Positions 18,547-27,953 of a stretch of DNA of 64,000 nt are shown piece by piece. The stretch's first letter is position 1. Each line of letters starts with the position of its first letter. Source of the stretch: Shimia sp. CNT1-13L.2 (GTDB taxonomy: Bacteria; Pseudomonadota; Alphaproteobacteria; Rhodobacterales; Rhodobacteraceae); the NCBI RefSeq assembly GCF_024331145.1, contig NZ_JANDJO010000012.1, positions 38,758 to 102,757 on the forward strand. The letters run 5' to 3'. The position numbers and the translations under genes were made by a program. Under the pieces are notes generated by a model. It was not told where the DNA came from and searched no databases. It was given only the letters and a program-made list of their open reading frames with translations.

Positions 18547-18570
18547 AAACTGAACTGATCCGTTCAGTTT
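18547..18570. promoter_or_regulatory. TetR-type operator upstream of the RND operon
   Basis: AAACTGAAC and GTTCAGTTT form a perfect 9-bp inverted repeat separated by six bases (TGATCC). It lies in the divergent region between the RND operon (start 18449) and the YfgM-like gene (start 18670). Such palindromes are typical of TetR/AcrR-family repressor sites controlling efflux pumps. No regulator gene is adjacent; the only tetR gene in the window is at 42.4 kb. Confidence 0.6.
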
Positions 18571-18669
18571 ATTCAGAATGAAACTTCTTCGCAACGATTC
18601 CGGAGGTCGGATGCTATTGGCACTGTGTCTGCTTCGCGTTATGAGAGGGCAAATCAAGGGAGAAATCGT

Positions 18670-19335
18670 GTGAGCGATACCGACAGTTTCATCGAAGAAG
18701 TTACCGAAGAAGTACGCCGTGACAGGCTGTTCGGCATGTTCCGCCGGTACGGCTGGATTGCAGGCGCGGCGGTGGTGGTCATCGTTGGTGGTGCTGCCTG
18801 GAACGAGTGGCAGAAAGCCGAGCGTGTGTCTGCCGCGCAGGACACAGGTGACGCGATTTTTGAAGCGATTGAGAACCCGGACGACGCAGCCCGGGTTGCC
18901 GCCCTCGAAGCGTTGCAGCCGAACTCGCCTGAAGCTCAGGTTCTTGTCGATTACCTCGTGGCTTCGCACCAGTTGTCCGAAGGGGACAATGCAGGCGCGG
19001 CGGCAACGCTCAAGGCGGTTTCTGAAACCGGAACGGATGTGCCGGAGGTTTATCGTCAAATCGCGCTTTATAAATCGCTTATTGCAAACGGTGCCGAGAC
19101 CCCGGCGGCCGAGCGCCGTTCGCTTCTTGATGCGCTTGCTGCTCCGGGTGCGCCGCTTTCATTGCTCGCGCAAGAGCAATTGGCACTTCTGGACATTGAG
19201 GAGGGCAATCCTGATGCGGCGATTGATCGCCTGAATGCAATCATTGCGGATGCCGGTGTCACTGGAGGCTTGCGTAACAGGGCAAGTCAGTTGATTGTGG
19301 CTCTGGGTGGTGTGCCGGGGACGGCAAACCAATAA
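18670..19335 (+). CDS. YfgM-like membrane-anchored TPR protein
   Basis: 221 aa. A short cytoplasmic N-terminus, one membrane helix (about residues 28-46, GWIAGAAVVVIVGGAAW), then a helical TPR-like periplasmic domain rich in Ala/Leu. YfgM is an ancillary factor of the SecYEG translocon and BamB-linked outer-membrane assembly in E. coli. The order here, YfgM-like, bamB, der, is the same as in E. coli and supports the assignment despite weak sequence motifs. A GTG start at 18670 (VSDTDSFIEEV) with AGGGAGAAATC in front was chosen over the ATG at 18625. bamB starts 25 bases after the stop. Confidence 0.8.
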   Translation: MSDTDSFIEEVTEEVRRDRLFGMFRRYGWIAGAAVVVIVGGAAWNEWQKAERVSAAQDTGDAIFEAIENPDDAARVAALEALQPNSPEAQVLVDYLVASHQLSEGDNAGAAATLKAVSETGTDVPEVYRQIALYKSLIANGAETPAAERRSLLDALAAPGAPLSLLAQEQLALLDIEEGNPDAAIDRLNAIIADAGVTGGLRNRASQLIVALGGVPGTANQ

Positions 19336-19360
19336 CCTACAAGACGTGAGGACCCGGGCA

Positions 19361-20668
19361 GTGAAGGTAAAAAATTGGATCATCGCGCTGACCGGCGCAG
19401 CCTTTGTGGCAGCATGTAGTGAGCCGGAAGTCATTCTTCCCGGCAAACGCGAGAACCTGCGTGGCGGTGAGAGCGGCCCGGTTCAGATTGAAAACCAGGT
19501 CAAGCCCATCCGGCTGGTCGGAGCTGTCAACAATGCAAGCTGGACCGGCCGTATCGGGTCTCCTGCGACACGTATTCCGAATGCGGCGCTTGGCGCGGCT
19601 CCTGCCCGTATCTGGAGTGCGAAGATTGGTTCCGGAAATGAACGCAAGCAGCGCCTGACGGCGGACCCGGTTGTTGCGGATAATCGCGTCTTTACAATGG
19701 ATTCCGAGGGCACTTTGAGTGCCTTCTCTACTGCGGGCGAAGTGATCTGGCAGCGCAACCTGACGCCTGCCGGAGATAAATCAAAGGATGCGGCCGGTGG
19801 CGGTTTGGCCTTTGGTGATGGAAAGCTGTTCGTCACAACAGGCTTCGGGCGCCTTGAGGCTGTTGATCCCGCATCCGGCGAAACCCTTTGGGAACAAAAG
19901 CTTGGCGCCATCGGAAGCGGAAGCCCCGCGGTCTATGGCAAGCTGGTATACCTCGTGTCCGGCGACGAGCGAGGCTGGGCGCTGAACACCGACACGGGCA
20001 AGATTGCCTGGCAGGTGAACTCTATTCCGGCGGTGACCAACGTTCAAAGTCCTGCGGCCCCTGCGATCAACGACCAGATGGTGATCTTCCCCTTTGGCTC
20101 GGGTGAACTGCAGGCGACCTTCCGTCGTGGCGGGTTGCGCCTTTGGGGGGCGGGTATTGCCGGTGAGCGTCTTGGACGTGCCGTGAACAAGATCGGCGAC
20201 ATCAGCGGTGATCCGGTTCTGGATGGCAAGGTTGTCTATGCGTCGAACCATTCGGGTCGTCTGGTTGCTTTGGATGCGGATACCGGCGAACGAATTTGGA
20301 CGGCGGAGCAGGGGGCTGTAAGCCCAACGTTCCCGGCGGGCGGTTCGCTTTTCCTCGTGAACGACCGCAACCAGGTGGTTCGCGTCGATGCCCGTACGGG
20401 CGAAGCAATCTGGGCTGTGGATCTGCCGTTGTTCCAATCTCACAAGCCCAAGCGTCAGGCGGCGATCTATTCGCACTACGGACCGATCGTGGCCGGTGGT
20501 CGGGTGATCGTGGCCTCTTCGGATGGGGTGCTGCGCAGCTTTGATCCGACCTCGGGTGAGATTGTTCACCAAGCGGAAATTCCCGGTGGGGCCTCGTCGA
20601 ACCCGGTGGTTGCGGGCGGTGTTCTTTACGTCGTGGGCGGCAAAGGTCAATTGCACGCTTTCCGTTGA
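19361..20668 (+). CDS. bamB: outer-membrane assembly lipoprotein BamB (PQQ-like propeller)
   Basis: 435 aa. Lipoprotein signal MKVKNWIIALTGAAFVAAC with the lipid-carrying Cys near residue 18, then an eight-bladed beta-propeller of PQQ-like repeats (for example FAVDSEGTLSAFSTAGEVIWQ-type blades, LVALDADTGERIW, VVRVDARTGEAIW, LRSFDPTSGEIVH). BamB is a periplasmic-face lipoprotein of the BAM complex that inserts beta-barrel proteins into the outer membrane. A GTG at 19361 with GAGGAC in front is the likely start; the longer ORF begins inside the upstream gene. It sits between the YfgM-like gene and der. Confidence 0.92.
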   Translation: MKVKNWIIALTGAAFVAACSEPEVILPGKRENLRGGESGPVQIENQVKPIRLVGAVNNASWTGRIGSPATRIPNAALGAAPARIWSAKIGSGNERKQRLTADPVVADNRVFTMDSEGTLSAFSTAGEVIWQRNLTPAGDKSKDAAGGGLAFGDGKLFVTTGFGRLEAVDPASGETLWEQKLGAIGSGSPAVYGKLVYLVSGDERGWALNTDTGKIAWQVNSIPAVTNVQSPAAPAINDQMVIFPFGSGELQATFRRGGLRLWGAGIAGERLGRAVNKIGDISGDPVLDGKVVYASNHSGRLVALDADTGERIWTAEQGAVSPTFPAGGSLFLVNDRNQVVRVDARTGEAIWAVDLPLFQSHKPKRQAAIYSHYGPIVAGGRVIVASSDGVLRSFDPTSGEIVHQAEIPGGASSNPVVAGGVLYVVGGKGQLHAFR

Positions 20669-20716
20669 TCGGAAAATGATATAACGGGACGTCTTCAGAC
20701 GTGTCGGAGACTACAG

Positions 20717-22189
20717 ATGAGTTTAACCCTCGCCATCGTGGGGCGCCCGAATGTGGGCAAATCCACCTTGTTCAATCGCCTAGTCGGCAAGAAGCTCGCG
20801 CTGGTTGATGACCAGCCGGGGGTCACGCGCGACCTGCGCGAAGGTGAGGCCAAGCTGGGGGATCTGCGGTTTACCGTGATCGACACCGCTGGTCTGGAAG
20901 ATGCGACCGACGACAGCCTTGAAGGCCGGATGCGCCGTCTGACCGAACGTGCGGTGGACATGGCCGACATCTGCCTGTTCATGGTGGATGCCCGCACGGG
21001 TATCACCCCGACAGACATGATCTTTGCCGAGATCCTTCGCAAGCGATCCGCGCATGTGATCCTTGCCGCCAACAAGGGAGAGGGGGCTGCGGCGGATGCC
21101 GGTGTGCTTGAGGCCTATAGCCTTGGCCTTGGTGAGCCGATCCGTATTTCGGCGGAACATGGCGAAGGCATGCACGACCTTTACCTGCAGCTGATGCCGA
21201 TTGCCGACGAATTCGACAAGCACGCAGAGGACAGCGCGCCCGAGGTCGAAGTGGATGTCGACCTTGAGGAAGACGAAGACGCCGACGAGATCCCGCCGTC
21301 GCAGCGGATCACATCCAAGAAGCCGCTGCAGGTGGCGGTTGTTGGTCGACCCAATGCCGGTAAGTCCACGTTAATCAACAAGATTATCGGCGAAGACCGT
21401 CTTTTGACCGGGCCCGAAGCGGGCATTACGCGCGATGCGATCAGCCTTCAGGTTGACTGGGGCGGCACGCCGATGCGGATCTTCGACACCGCCGGTATGC
21501 GCAAGAAAGCCAAGGTGCAGGACAAGGTTGAAAAGCTGTCTGTTGCCGATGGCCTGCGGGCGGTGAAGTTTGCCGAGGTGGTTGTCGTGCTGCTGGATGC
21601 GGCCATTCCGTTTGAACAGCAGGACCTGCGTATCGCCGATCTGGCCGAGCGCGAAGGGCGGGCCGTGATCGTGGCGGTGAACAAGTGGGACGTGGAGGAT
21701 TCCAAGCAGGAAAAACTCCGCGACCTGAAAGAAGCCTTTGGCCGCTTGTTGCCGCAGCTGCGCGGGGCACCGTTGATCACGGTGTCGGCCAAGACCGGAC
21801 GCGGCCTTGACCGTCTGCATGATGCAATCCTGCGTGCCTATGACGTCTGGAACCGTCGCATCAGCACGGCGCAGTTGAACCGCTGGCTGATTGGCATGCT
21901 GGAACAGCACCCGCCGCCGGCACCGCAGGGCAAACGCATCAAGCTGCGTTACATGACCCAGGCCAAGACACGTCCGCCAGGGTTTATTGTCATGTGCTCG
22001 CACCCCGACAAGATGCCGGACAGCTATTCGCGCTATCTCGTGAATGGTCTGCGCGAAGATTTTGACATGCCGGGCACCCCGATTCGTCTGACGATGCGGG
22101 GGCAGGGGGACAAGAACCCTTACAAGGGGCGCAAGAAGTCTACACCGAGCCGTCTTCGCAAACACCTTAAGGGGCGTTCGGCGGATTAA
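20717..22189 (+). CDS. der: ribosome-assembly GTPase Der
   Basis: 490 aa essential GTPase for 50S subunit maturation. It has two consecutive GTPase domains: the first P-loop [12 protein letters not shown] starts at residue 8 and the second, [13 protein letters not shown], at residue 210. Each has DTAG ([17 protein letters not shown]) and N/TKxD-type motifs (NKWD in the second; NKGE in the first). An acidic linker ([16 protein letters not shown]) separates the domains, and a KH-like C-terminal domain ends [12 protein letters not shown]. Normal length. A GGAG ribosome site precedes the ATG. A hairpin lies about 40 bases past the stop. Confidence 0.97.
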   Translation: MSLTLAIVGRPNVGKSTLFNRLVGKKLALVDDQPGVTRDLREGEAKLGDLRFTVIDTAGLEDATDDSLEGRMRRLTERAVDMADICLFMVDARTGITPTDMIFAEILRKRSAHVILAANKGEGAAADAGVLEAYSLGLGEPIRISAEHGEGMHDLYLQLMPIADEFDKHAEDSAPEVEVDVDLEEDEDADEIPPSQRITSKKPLQVAVVGRPNAGKSTLINKIIGEDRLLTGPEAGITRDAISLQVDWGGTPMRIFDTAGMRKKAKVQDKVEKLSVADGLRAVKFAEVVVVLLDAAIPFEQQDLRIADLAEREGRAVIVAVNKWDVEDSKQEKLRDLKEAFGRLLPQLRGAPLITVSAKTGRGLDRLHDAILRAYDVWNRRISTAQLNRWLIGMLEQHPPPAPQGKRIKLRYMTQAKTRPPGFIVMCSHPDKMPDSYSRYLVNGLREDFDMPGTPIRLTMRGQGDKNPYKGRKKSTPSRLRKHLKGRSAD

Positions 22190-22230
22190 GCCTGTCATTT
22201 GGAAAAAAACAACTTAGCTATATAATACCG

Positions 22231-22254
22231 CCCGCGTGACGTGCGTCATGCGGG
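22231..22254 (+). terminator. near-palindrome after der
   Basis: CCCGCGTGACG and CGTCATGCGGG pair with one wobble and almost no loop. There is no T-run. It may act as a transcription end for der or as a protein site ahead of the desaturase gene. Confidence 0.35.
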
Positions 22255-22331
22255 TGTTACCTATGTGTTGCAGACCCTTGGGCAGCGATTTTCAGCCCAG
22301 TCGGGAAATTTAGTGAAGTGGTGGCAGAACA

Positions 22332-23318
22332 ATGGAAATTCGTGAGCGTTTACAGCCATATACCGTGAAAGATGACCGTATCGCCTGGGCCAGTTTCCTG
22401 GGCACATTCCTTGTTTATTTCCTGAGCCTTTATCTGACCATTGCCTTTGTCGGGCAATGGGTGGTCGTTGTGCCGGCAGGCATCATCAATGCCTTTGCCG
22501 CAGTGCGCCTTTACGTTCTGCAACACGACTGCGGACATGCCTCGCTGTTTGCCACGCGCCGGATGAATGATCTGGGCGGCTATGCGCTGTCGGTGATTTC
22601 CCTCGCGCCCTTTGCGATCATGCGCCACAACCACAACCTTCACCATTCGCACCTTGGCAATCTTGAAGAACGCGAGACTGGTGAAATCCACACCATGACG
22701 GTGCGAGAATGGGAGGCTGCGGGGGTCTGGGAACGGCTGGGGTATCGGCTCTATCGGAGCCCGTTCATCCTTATCCCGATCGGATCGGCTTTCACCTATT
22801 TCATCCGCTACCGCTGGCCCAAGAAGGCGCGTGAGGTTGGGCTGATGGGGCTTCTTGCCCATAACCTTGCCATCGCGGCGTGGCTGGTTTTCCTTTACGT
22901 CGCAGCAGGTTGGACGGGGATATGGATGTGGCTTGGCTGGGGTTTCGTTGGCGGGATGATCGGGGTGTTCCTTGTCTACCTGCAACACAATTTCGAAGAC
23001 ACCTACTGGGATCGTAAGCCCGATCTGAACCCGCGTGTGGCAGCGTTGCAGGGATCGTCGGCGCTTGATCTGGGCTGGTGGATGGACCTTGGGTCGGCCA
23101 ACATCGCCTATCACGACATTCACCATTTCAACGCGCGCATTCCGTCGTACCGGTTGCGCAAGTGTCATCAGGATATTCGCGAGGAATACGACCTGCGGGT
23201 GATCCACTGGCCCGAGGCTTTGCGGTCTTTCCGTCTCAAGCTGTGGGACGAGGATGAGGGGCGGTTGGTGCCGTTTCCGCGTCGGTCCGGGCGGGTTTTG
23301 GCGACTCCAGCGGAATAG
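22332..23318 (+). CDS. membrane fatty acid desaturase
   Basis: 328 aa integral membrane di-iron desaturase. The three histidine boxes are complete: HDCGH at residues 65-69, HNHNLHH at 99-105 and HDIHHFN from residue 261. Four hydrophobic helices flank them. The NFEDTYWDR and IPSYRLRKCH segments resemble the omega-6/DesA-like FADS group, which introduces double bonds into acyl lipids using O2 and a ferredoxin-type donor. Regiospecificity cannot be read from sequence. Monocistronic: der lies 142 bases upstream and a shared bidirectional terminator lies downstream, between it and serS. Confidence 0.9.
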   Translation: MEIRERLQPYTVKDDRIAWASFLGTFLVYFLSLYLTIAFVGQWVVVVPAGIINAFAAVRLYVLQHDCGHASLFATRRMNDLGGYALSVISLAPFAIMRHNHNLHHSHLGNLEERETGEIHTMTVREWEAAGVWERLGYRLYRSPFILIPIGSAFTYFIRYRWPKKAREVGLMGLLAHNLAIAAWLVFLYVAAGWTGIWMWLGWGFVGGMIGVFLVYLQHNFEDTYWDRKPDLNPRVAALQGSSALDLGWWMDLGSANIAYHDIHHFNARIPSYRLRKCHQDIREEYDLRVIHWPEALRSFRLKLWDEDEGRLVPFPRRSGRVLATPAE

Positions 23319-23461
23319 TAAACGAATCAAAGGGTTAAGAGGCAACGTGCCTGTGAAAACCGACGTCGGTATTACGTCGGTATCGTGGCGGTATTGCGGA
23401 GGTGCGGGTTTGCCCAAAGTCCAGCGTTTCGGCATCGTGCGGCGGGTTCACGGGATCGAAA

Positions 23462-23497
23462 CGAAAACAGGCGGCCGGAGCCGCCTGTTTCGTGTTT
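23462..23497. terminator. bidirectional terminator between desaturase and serS
   Basis: AAACAGGCGGC and GCCGCCTGTTT form a perfect 11-bp stem with a CGGA loop. T-rich bases follow on both strands, serving the desaturase gene on + and serS on -. The rest of 23319-23512 holds a short direct repeat (ACGTCGGTAT twice near 23360-23385) and no gene I recognise. Confidence 0.82.
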
Positions 23498-23512
23498 CAG
23501 ATGTAAGGTCTA

Positions 23513-24805
23513 TCAGGCCAGCGTGCCGTCGGCGGTGAGGGTGGTCTTGCCGCCGAGGTAGGGGTGCAGAACCTCGGGCAGGACAACCGAGCCGTCTTCC
23601 TGCTGGCCGTTTTCCAGAACCGCGATCAGGCAGCGGCCAACCGCAAGACCCGAGCCGTTCAGGGTGTGCACGAATTCCGGCTTGCCGCCGTCGGCGGGCT
23701 TGAAGCGGGCGTTCATGCGGCGGGCCTGGAAATCCCCGCAGACCGAGACCGACGAAATCTCGCGGTAGGTGTTCTGACCCGGCAGCCAGACCTCGATGTC
23801 GTGGGTGCGCTGTGCGCCAAAGCCCATGTCACCGGTGCAGAGCGCAACGGTGCGGTAGGGCAGGCCCAGACGTTCAAGGATGCCCTCGGCGCATTTGGTC
23901 ATGCGGTCCAGCTCGGCGCGGCTTGCGTCGGGTTTGGTGATCGAGACCATTTCGACCTTTTCGAACTGGTGCTGGCGCAACATGCCCGAGGTGTCGCGAC
24001 CGGCGCTGCCCGCTTCGGAGCGGAAACACTGGGTGTGGGCGACATAGCGGCGGGGCAGGTAGTTTTCCTCGACCGTGGCGTTGTTCACGATGTTGGTGAG
24101 GGTCACTTCGGCGGTCGGGACAAGCCACCAGCCGTTGGTGGTCTCATAAGAGTCCTCGCCGAACTTCGGCAACTGGCCGGTGCCGTACATCATTTCGGGC
24201 TTAACCAGAACCGGGGTCCAGGCTTCGGTCAGGCCGTTTTCGTCGACGTGGGTGTTGATCATGAACTGCGCGAGCGCGCGGTGGATACGGGCCACGGCAC
24301 CGCTTAGCACCACGAAACGCGAGCCCGAGAGCTTGGCCGCGGTTTCAAAGTCCATGCCGGGTTTCACGCCCGCAAGGTCATAGTGTTCCTTGGCTTCGAA
24401 GCTGAGCTCGACCGGGGTTCCCCAGCGGTTGATCTCGACGTTGTCGTCCTCGTCTGCGCCATCAGGGGTGTCGTCGAACGGAGTGTTCGGGATGCCCATC
24501 AGCAGATCGGTCAGTTGCTGGTCGAGCGCCTTGGCCTCGGTCTGCATGGCTGCGACTTCGGCTTTCTTTTCGCCGACGAGGGCGCGGAGGCGTTCGAATT
24601 CGGCTTCGTCGCCCTTGGCCTTGGCGGCGCCAACTTCCTTGGCGGCCTTCTTCTGCACGGATTGTGCCTCTTCGGCGGCCTGGATTTTGGTGCGGCGCTC
24701 GGCGTCGAGGGCCAGAACCTGTGACGACATCGGCTCGGCTCCACGGCGGGCGAGGGCGGCGTCCAAAGCGGCCGGGTTTTCGCGGATCGCTTTAATGTCG
24801 TGCAT
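23513..24805 (-). CDS. serS: seryl-tRNA synthetase
   Basis: 430 aa class II aminoacyl-tRNA synthetase charging tRNA-Ser. It has an N-terminal two-helix coiled-coil arm (about residues 30-105, rich in Ala/Glu/Lys), then the catalytic domain with motif 2 [21 protein letters not shown] and motif 3 [20 protein letters not shown]. Length is normal. The protein starts [11 protein letters not shown], the conserved SerRS N-terminus. It is transcribed away from yajC from a shared 208-base intergenic region (24806-25013), in which I see no further gene. Confidence 0.97.
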   Translation of the reverse strand: MHDIKAIRENPAALDAALARRGAEPMSSQVLALDAERRTKIQAAEEAQSVQKKAAKEVGAAKAKGDEAEFERLRALVGEKKAEVAAMQTEAKALDQQLTDLLMGIPNTPFDDTPDGADEDDNVEINRWGTPVELSFEAKEHYDLAGVKPGMDFETAAKLSGSRFVVLSGAVARIHRALAQFMINTHVDENGLTEAWTPVLVKPEMMYGTGQLPKFGEDSYETTNGWWLVPTAEVTLTNIVNNATVEENYLPRRYVAHTQCFRSEAGSAGRDTSGMLRQHQFEKVEMVSITKPDASRAELDRMTKCAEGILERLGLPYRTVALCTGDMGFGAQRTHDIEVWLPGQNTYREISSVSVCGDFQARRMNARFKPADGGKPEFVHTLNGSGLAVGRCLIAVLENGQQEDGSVVLPEVLHPYLGGKTTLTADGTLA

Positions 24806-25013
24806 CGGTCTTTCCTATGTTTGATGAATCACTAACAGGGCTGCTTATGGCGTATTTTTTCAGAGATCGTAAGCGGGGGCGTCGGGCTTATTGTGAAACT
24901 GTGGCGACAGCGCGACCAATACTGCCTTTCGCGCCTTGCAACCGAGGCCAATGCCCCATAGGTTCCCTGCGACTTTGCGGGGGTCGGCCCCGCCAACAAA
25001 AGGACACTCGACA

Positions 25014-25298
25014 ATGGATGCAATTGGCCAGTTTTTGCCCCTCATTCTGATCTTCGCGATCATGTACTTCCTGCTGATCCGCCCGCAGCAGAAAAAAGTG
25101 AAAGAACACCAGGCAATGGTGGAAGCGCTGCGTCGCGGTGACCAGGTCGTGACCCAAGGTGGTCTGATCGGCAAGGTCGACAAGGTCAAGGATGACAACG
25201 AGGTTGTCGTGGAACTGGCCGAGGGCGTGAAGGTACGTGTGGTCAAGTCGACCATCGCTCAGGTTCTGAGCAAGACCGAGCCGGCGGCAAACAGCTAA
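25014..25298 (+). CDS. yajC: Sec translocase accessory protein YajC
   Basis: 94 aa. A single N-terminal membrane helix with the family signature FLPLILIFAIMYFLLIRPQQKK, followed by a small beta domain (GDQVVTQGGLIGKV...). YajC associates with SecDF-YidC at the inner membrane. The ATG at 25014 is supported by AAAAGGA upstream; the longer frame from 24936 lies in non-coding DNA. It is the first gene of yajC-secD-secF, 21 bases ahead of secD. Confidence 0.95.
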   Translation: MDAIGQFLPLILIFAIMYFLLIRPQQKKVKEHQAMVEALRRGDQVVTQGGLIGKVDKVKDDNEVVVELAEGVKVRVVKSTIAQVLSKTEPAANS

Positions 25299-25319
25299 TC
25301 CAACAACAGGGCCGCGACG

Positions 25320-26981
25320 ATGCTGCAAATCGACCTTTGGAAACGGGTCCTTATCTGGACCGTATGTGCGCTGGGGCTGCTTCTGGCATTGCCCAACGCG
25401 TTTTATGAAAGGGTCGAGGCGCGCAATGACGCCGTGGCCTCGCTGGAGCTGGGGTATGCTGGCAACGGGCTTGAGGAACAGGCGGCGCAATGGCCGTCTT
25501 TCCTGCCGTCCGGGCTGGTGAACCTTGGCCTTGACCTGCGCGGCGGTGCGCATCTTCTGGCCGAAGTTCAGGTCGAGGATGTGTACGAGGCGCGTATCAA
25601 GGCGATGTGGCCCGAAGTGCGCGACCTGTTGCGCGGTGAGCGGGCGACAATCGGCACCATCCGTTTGCAGTCTTCGCCGGTTGACGAGCTGCGGGTGCGG
25701 ATTTCCAAGCCCGAAGCGATTGGCGAAGCCGTGGCCCTTGTGCGCGGTATTGCACGTCCGGTTGTTTCACTGACCGGTGCGGGGCAGAGCGACATTGTCG
25801 TGGCGTCCGAAGGGGCAGATATCATCGTGACCCTGTCCGAGGCCGAGAAGCTGGCCACTGACGAGCGCACGGTACAGCAGGCGCTTGAGATCATCCGTCG
25901 CCGGATCGACGAGGTGGGCACGCGCGAGCCGACCATTCAGCGTCAGGGGGCGGATCGTATCCTGATCCAAGTGCCGGGCATTGGTTCGGCGGCCGAGTTG
26001 AAAGACATTATCGGCACCACCGCGCAGCTGACCTTCCATCCGGTGATCGGGCGCGGGTCGAACGCGGATGCGAATGCCGGTGCGGGCAACGAGATCCTGC
26101 CTTCGCTGGATGAAGAGGGTGTCTTCTATACCGTGGAAAGCGCGCCCGTTGTGACCGGTGAGGAACTGGTCGATGCGCAGCCGTCGTTTGACCAGAACGG
26201 CGGCCCTGCGGTGTCGTTCCGGTTCAACCCGACCGGCGCGCGCAAGTTCGGCGACTATACCGCCGAGAACATCGGCTCGCCCTTTGCCATCGTGCTGGAT
26301 GGCGAGGTGGTTTCTGCGCCGGTGATCCAGTCGCATATTCCGGGTGGCTCGGGCATCATCACCGGCCGGTTCACGGTTGAGGACAGCACCAACCTTGCGG
26401 TTCTGTTGCGCGCAGGTGCGCTGCCGGCGGGGCTGGAGTTTCTGGAAGAGCGGACCATTGGTCCGGAACTGGGCGCGGACAGCATCGCGGCGGGCAAGAT
26501 CGCCTGTATCGTGGCCTTTGTCGGTGTGCTGGTCTTCATGTTCCTGAGCTACGGCACCTTTGGCCTGTTCGCCAATATTGCGCTGATCCTGAACGTCGGC
26601 CTGATCTTTGGCCTGTTGTCGATGATTGGTGCGACGCTGACCCTGCCGGGGATCGCGGGGATCGTTCTGACCATCGGTATGGCGGTGGACGCCAACGTGC
26701 TGGTGTTTGAACGTATCCGTGAGGAACTGAAGAATTCGAAAGGTCCGGCGCGGGCCATCGATCTGGGGTATGAAAAGGCGCTGTCGGCCATCGTGGATGC
26801 CAACATCACCACCTTCATCACCGCCGTTATCCTGTTCGCCGTCGGCTCTGGTCCGGTGCGCGGCTTCTCTATCACCCTTGGCCTCGGCATCATGACCTCG
26901 GTCTTCACGGCGATCTTCGTGACCCGCCTGATGATCGTGATCTGGTTCGAACGCCGCCGTCCCAAGACAATCGAGGTATAA
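25320..26981 (+). CDS. secD: protein translocase subunit SecD
   Basis: 553 aa inner-membrane protein that, with SecF, uses the proton gradient to pull exported proteins through SecYEG. It has an N-terminal helix, then a periplasmic domain with the motif LGLDLRGGAHLL near residue 63, and the IPG...GSGIITGRF region. A C-terminal six-helix RND-type domain carries GIVLTIGMAVDANVLVFERIREEL. Full length. Only three bases separate it from secF. Confidence 0.97.
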   Translation: MLQIDLWKRVLIWTVCALGLLLALPNAFYERVEARNDAVASLELGYAGNGLEEQAAQWPSFLPSGLVNLGLDLRGGAHLLAEVQVEDVYEARIKAMWPEVRDLLRGERATIGTIRLQSSPVDELRVRISKPEAIGEAVALVRGIARPVVSLTGAGQSDIVVASEGADIIVTLSEAEKLATDERTVQQALEIIRRRIDEVGTREPTIQRQGADRILIQVPGIGSAAELKDIIGTTAQLTFHPVIGRGSNADANAGAGNEILPSLDEEGVFYTVESAPVVTGEELVDAQPSFDQNGGPAVSFRFNPTGARKFGDYTAENIGSPFAIVLDGEVVSAPVIQSHIPGGSGIITGRFTVEDSTNLAVLLRAGALPAGLEFLEERTIGPELGADSIAAGKIACIVAFVGVLVFMFLSYGTFGLFANIALILNVGLIFGLLSMIGATLTLPGIAGIVLTIGMAVDANVLVFERIREELKNSKGPARAIDLGYEKALSAIVDANITTFITAVILFAVGSGPVRGFSITLGLGIMTSVFTAIFVTRLMIVIWFERRRPKTIEV

Positions 26982-26984
26982 GCC

Positions 26985-27953
26985 ATGCGCCTGAGACTTG
27001 TTCCAAAAGAAACCAAGTGGGATTTCTTCAGCCGCCCGACACTGTGGCTCGGGATTTCCGGTGCGCTGATCCTGCTGGCGATGGTGAGCTTTTTCATCCA
27101 GGGCCTGAACTTCGGCATCGACTTCCGCGGTGGCACGACCATCCGGACCGAAAGCGCGCAGGAAGTTGTGGTGGGGGAATACCGTGACGCGATTGCGCCG
27201 CTGGGTCTTGGTGACGTGAGCATCACCGAGGTGTTCGACCCGACCTTTGACGAGGACCAGAACGTCACCATGATCCGCATCCAGGCACAGGATGGCGAAG
27301 AGGCGGTGACTTCGGACGTGATCCGCAGTGTCGAGGTGGCCCTTCAGGCCGTGGCACCGGACATCAGCTTTGTCTCGGTCGAGTCGGTTGGTCCGAAAGT
27401 GTCGGGCGAGTTGATCCAGACCGCCGTGATCGCGGTGCTTTTGGCGATTGGCGCGGTTCTGATCTACATCTGGCTGCGGTTCGAATGGCAGTTCGCGCTT
27501 GGTGCGGTGGCCGCGCTGGTGCACGACGTGGTGCTGACCATCGGTGTGTTCTCGGAATTGCAGATCCGTTTCGACCTCGCGATCATTGCAGCACTTCTGA
27601 CCATCGTGGGTTACTCGCTGAACGATACCGTGGTCGTGTTCGACCGGGTGCGCGAGAACCTGCGCAAGTACAAGAAGCTTGAGCTGAAGGAGGTTCTGAA
27701 CCTGTCGATCAACGAAACCCTGAGCCGGACGATGATGACCTCTGTCACCACGCTTCTGGCGCTTCTGGCCCTATTCATTCTGGGCGGAGATGTTATCCGT
27801 GGATTCGTCTTTGCCATGATCTGGGGGGTTATCGTGGGTACCTATTCGTCGATCTTCATCGCCTCGGCCGCGCTTTTGAAGCTGGGCGTGAAGCGTGACT
27901 GGTCGAAACCGTCGAACACCGGTGGCAACCAGTTTGCCAATATCGACGCCTGA
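26985..27953 (+). CDS. secF: protein translocase subunit SecF
   Basis: 322 aa partner of SecD. N-terminal helix followed by GLNFGIDFRGGTTIR, the SecF signature, then five helices with the conserved IVGYSLNDTVVVFDRVREN and a TTLLALLALFILGG helix. Its TGA shares bases with the ATG of the next gene (27953), indicating translational coupling with the TauE-type permease. Confidence 0.97.
   Translation: MRLRLVPKETKWDFFSRPTLWLGISGALILLAMVSFFIQGLNFGIDFRGGTTIRTESAQEVVVGEYRDAIAPLGLGDVSITEVFDPTFDEDQNVTMIRIQAQDGEEAVTSDVIRSVEVALQAVAPDISFVSVESVGPKVSGELIQTAVIAVLLAIGAVLIYIWLRFEWQFALGAVAALVHDVVLTIGVFSELQIRFDLAIIAALLTIVGYSLNDTVVVFDRVRENLRKYKKLELKEVLNLSINETLSRTMMTSVTTLLALLALFILGGDVIRGFVFAMIWGVIVGTYSSIFIASAALLKLGVKRDWSKPSNTGGNQFANIDA

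Noticed and set aside
23254..23538. 94-codon plus-strand frame at the end of the desaturase gene
   Set aside because: It overlaps the desaturase 3' end and runs through the bidirectional terminator.
25767..27524. 585-codon open frame antisense to secD and secF
   Set aside because: Shadow of two well-conserved genes. The translation is rich in Arg, His and Gln without domains.
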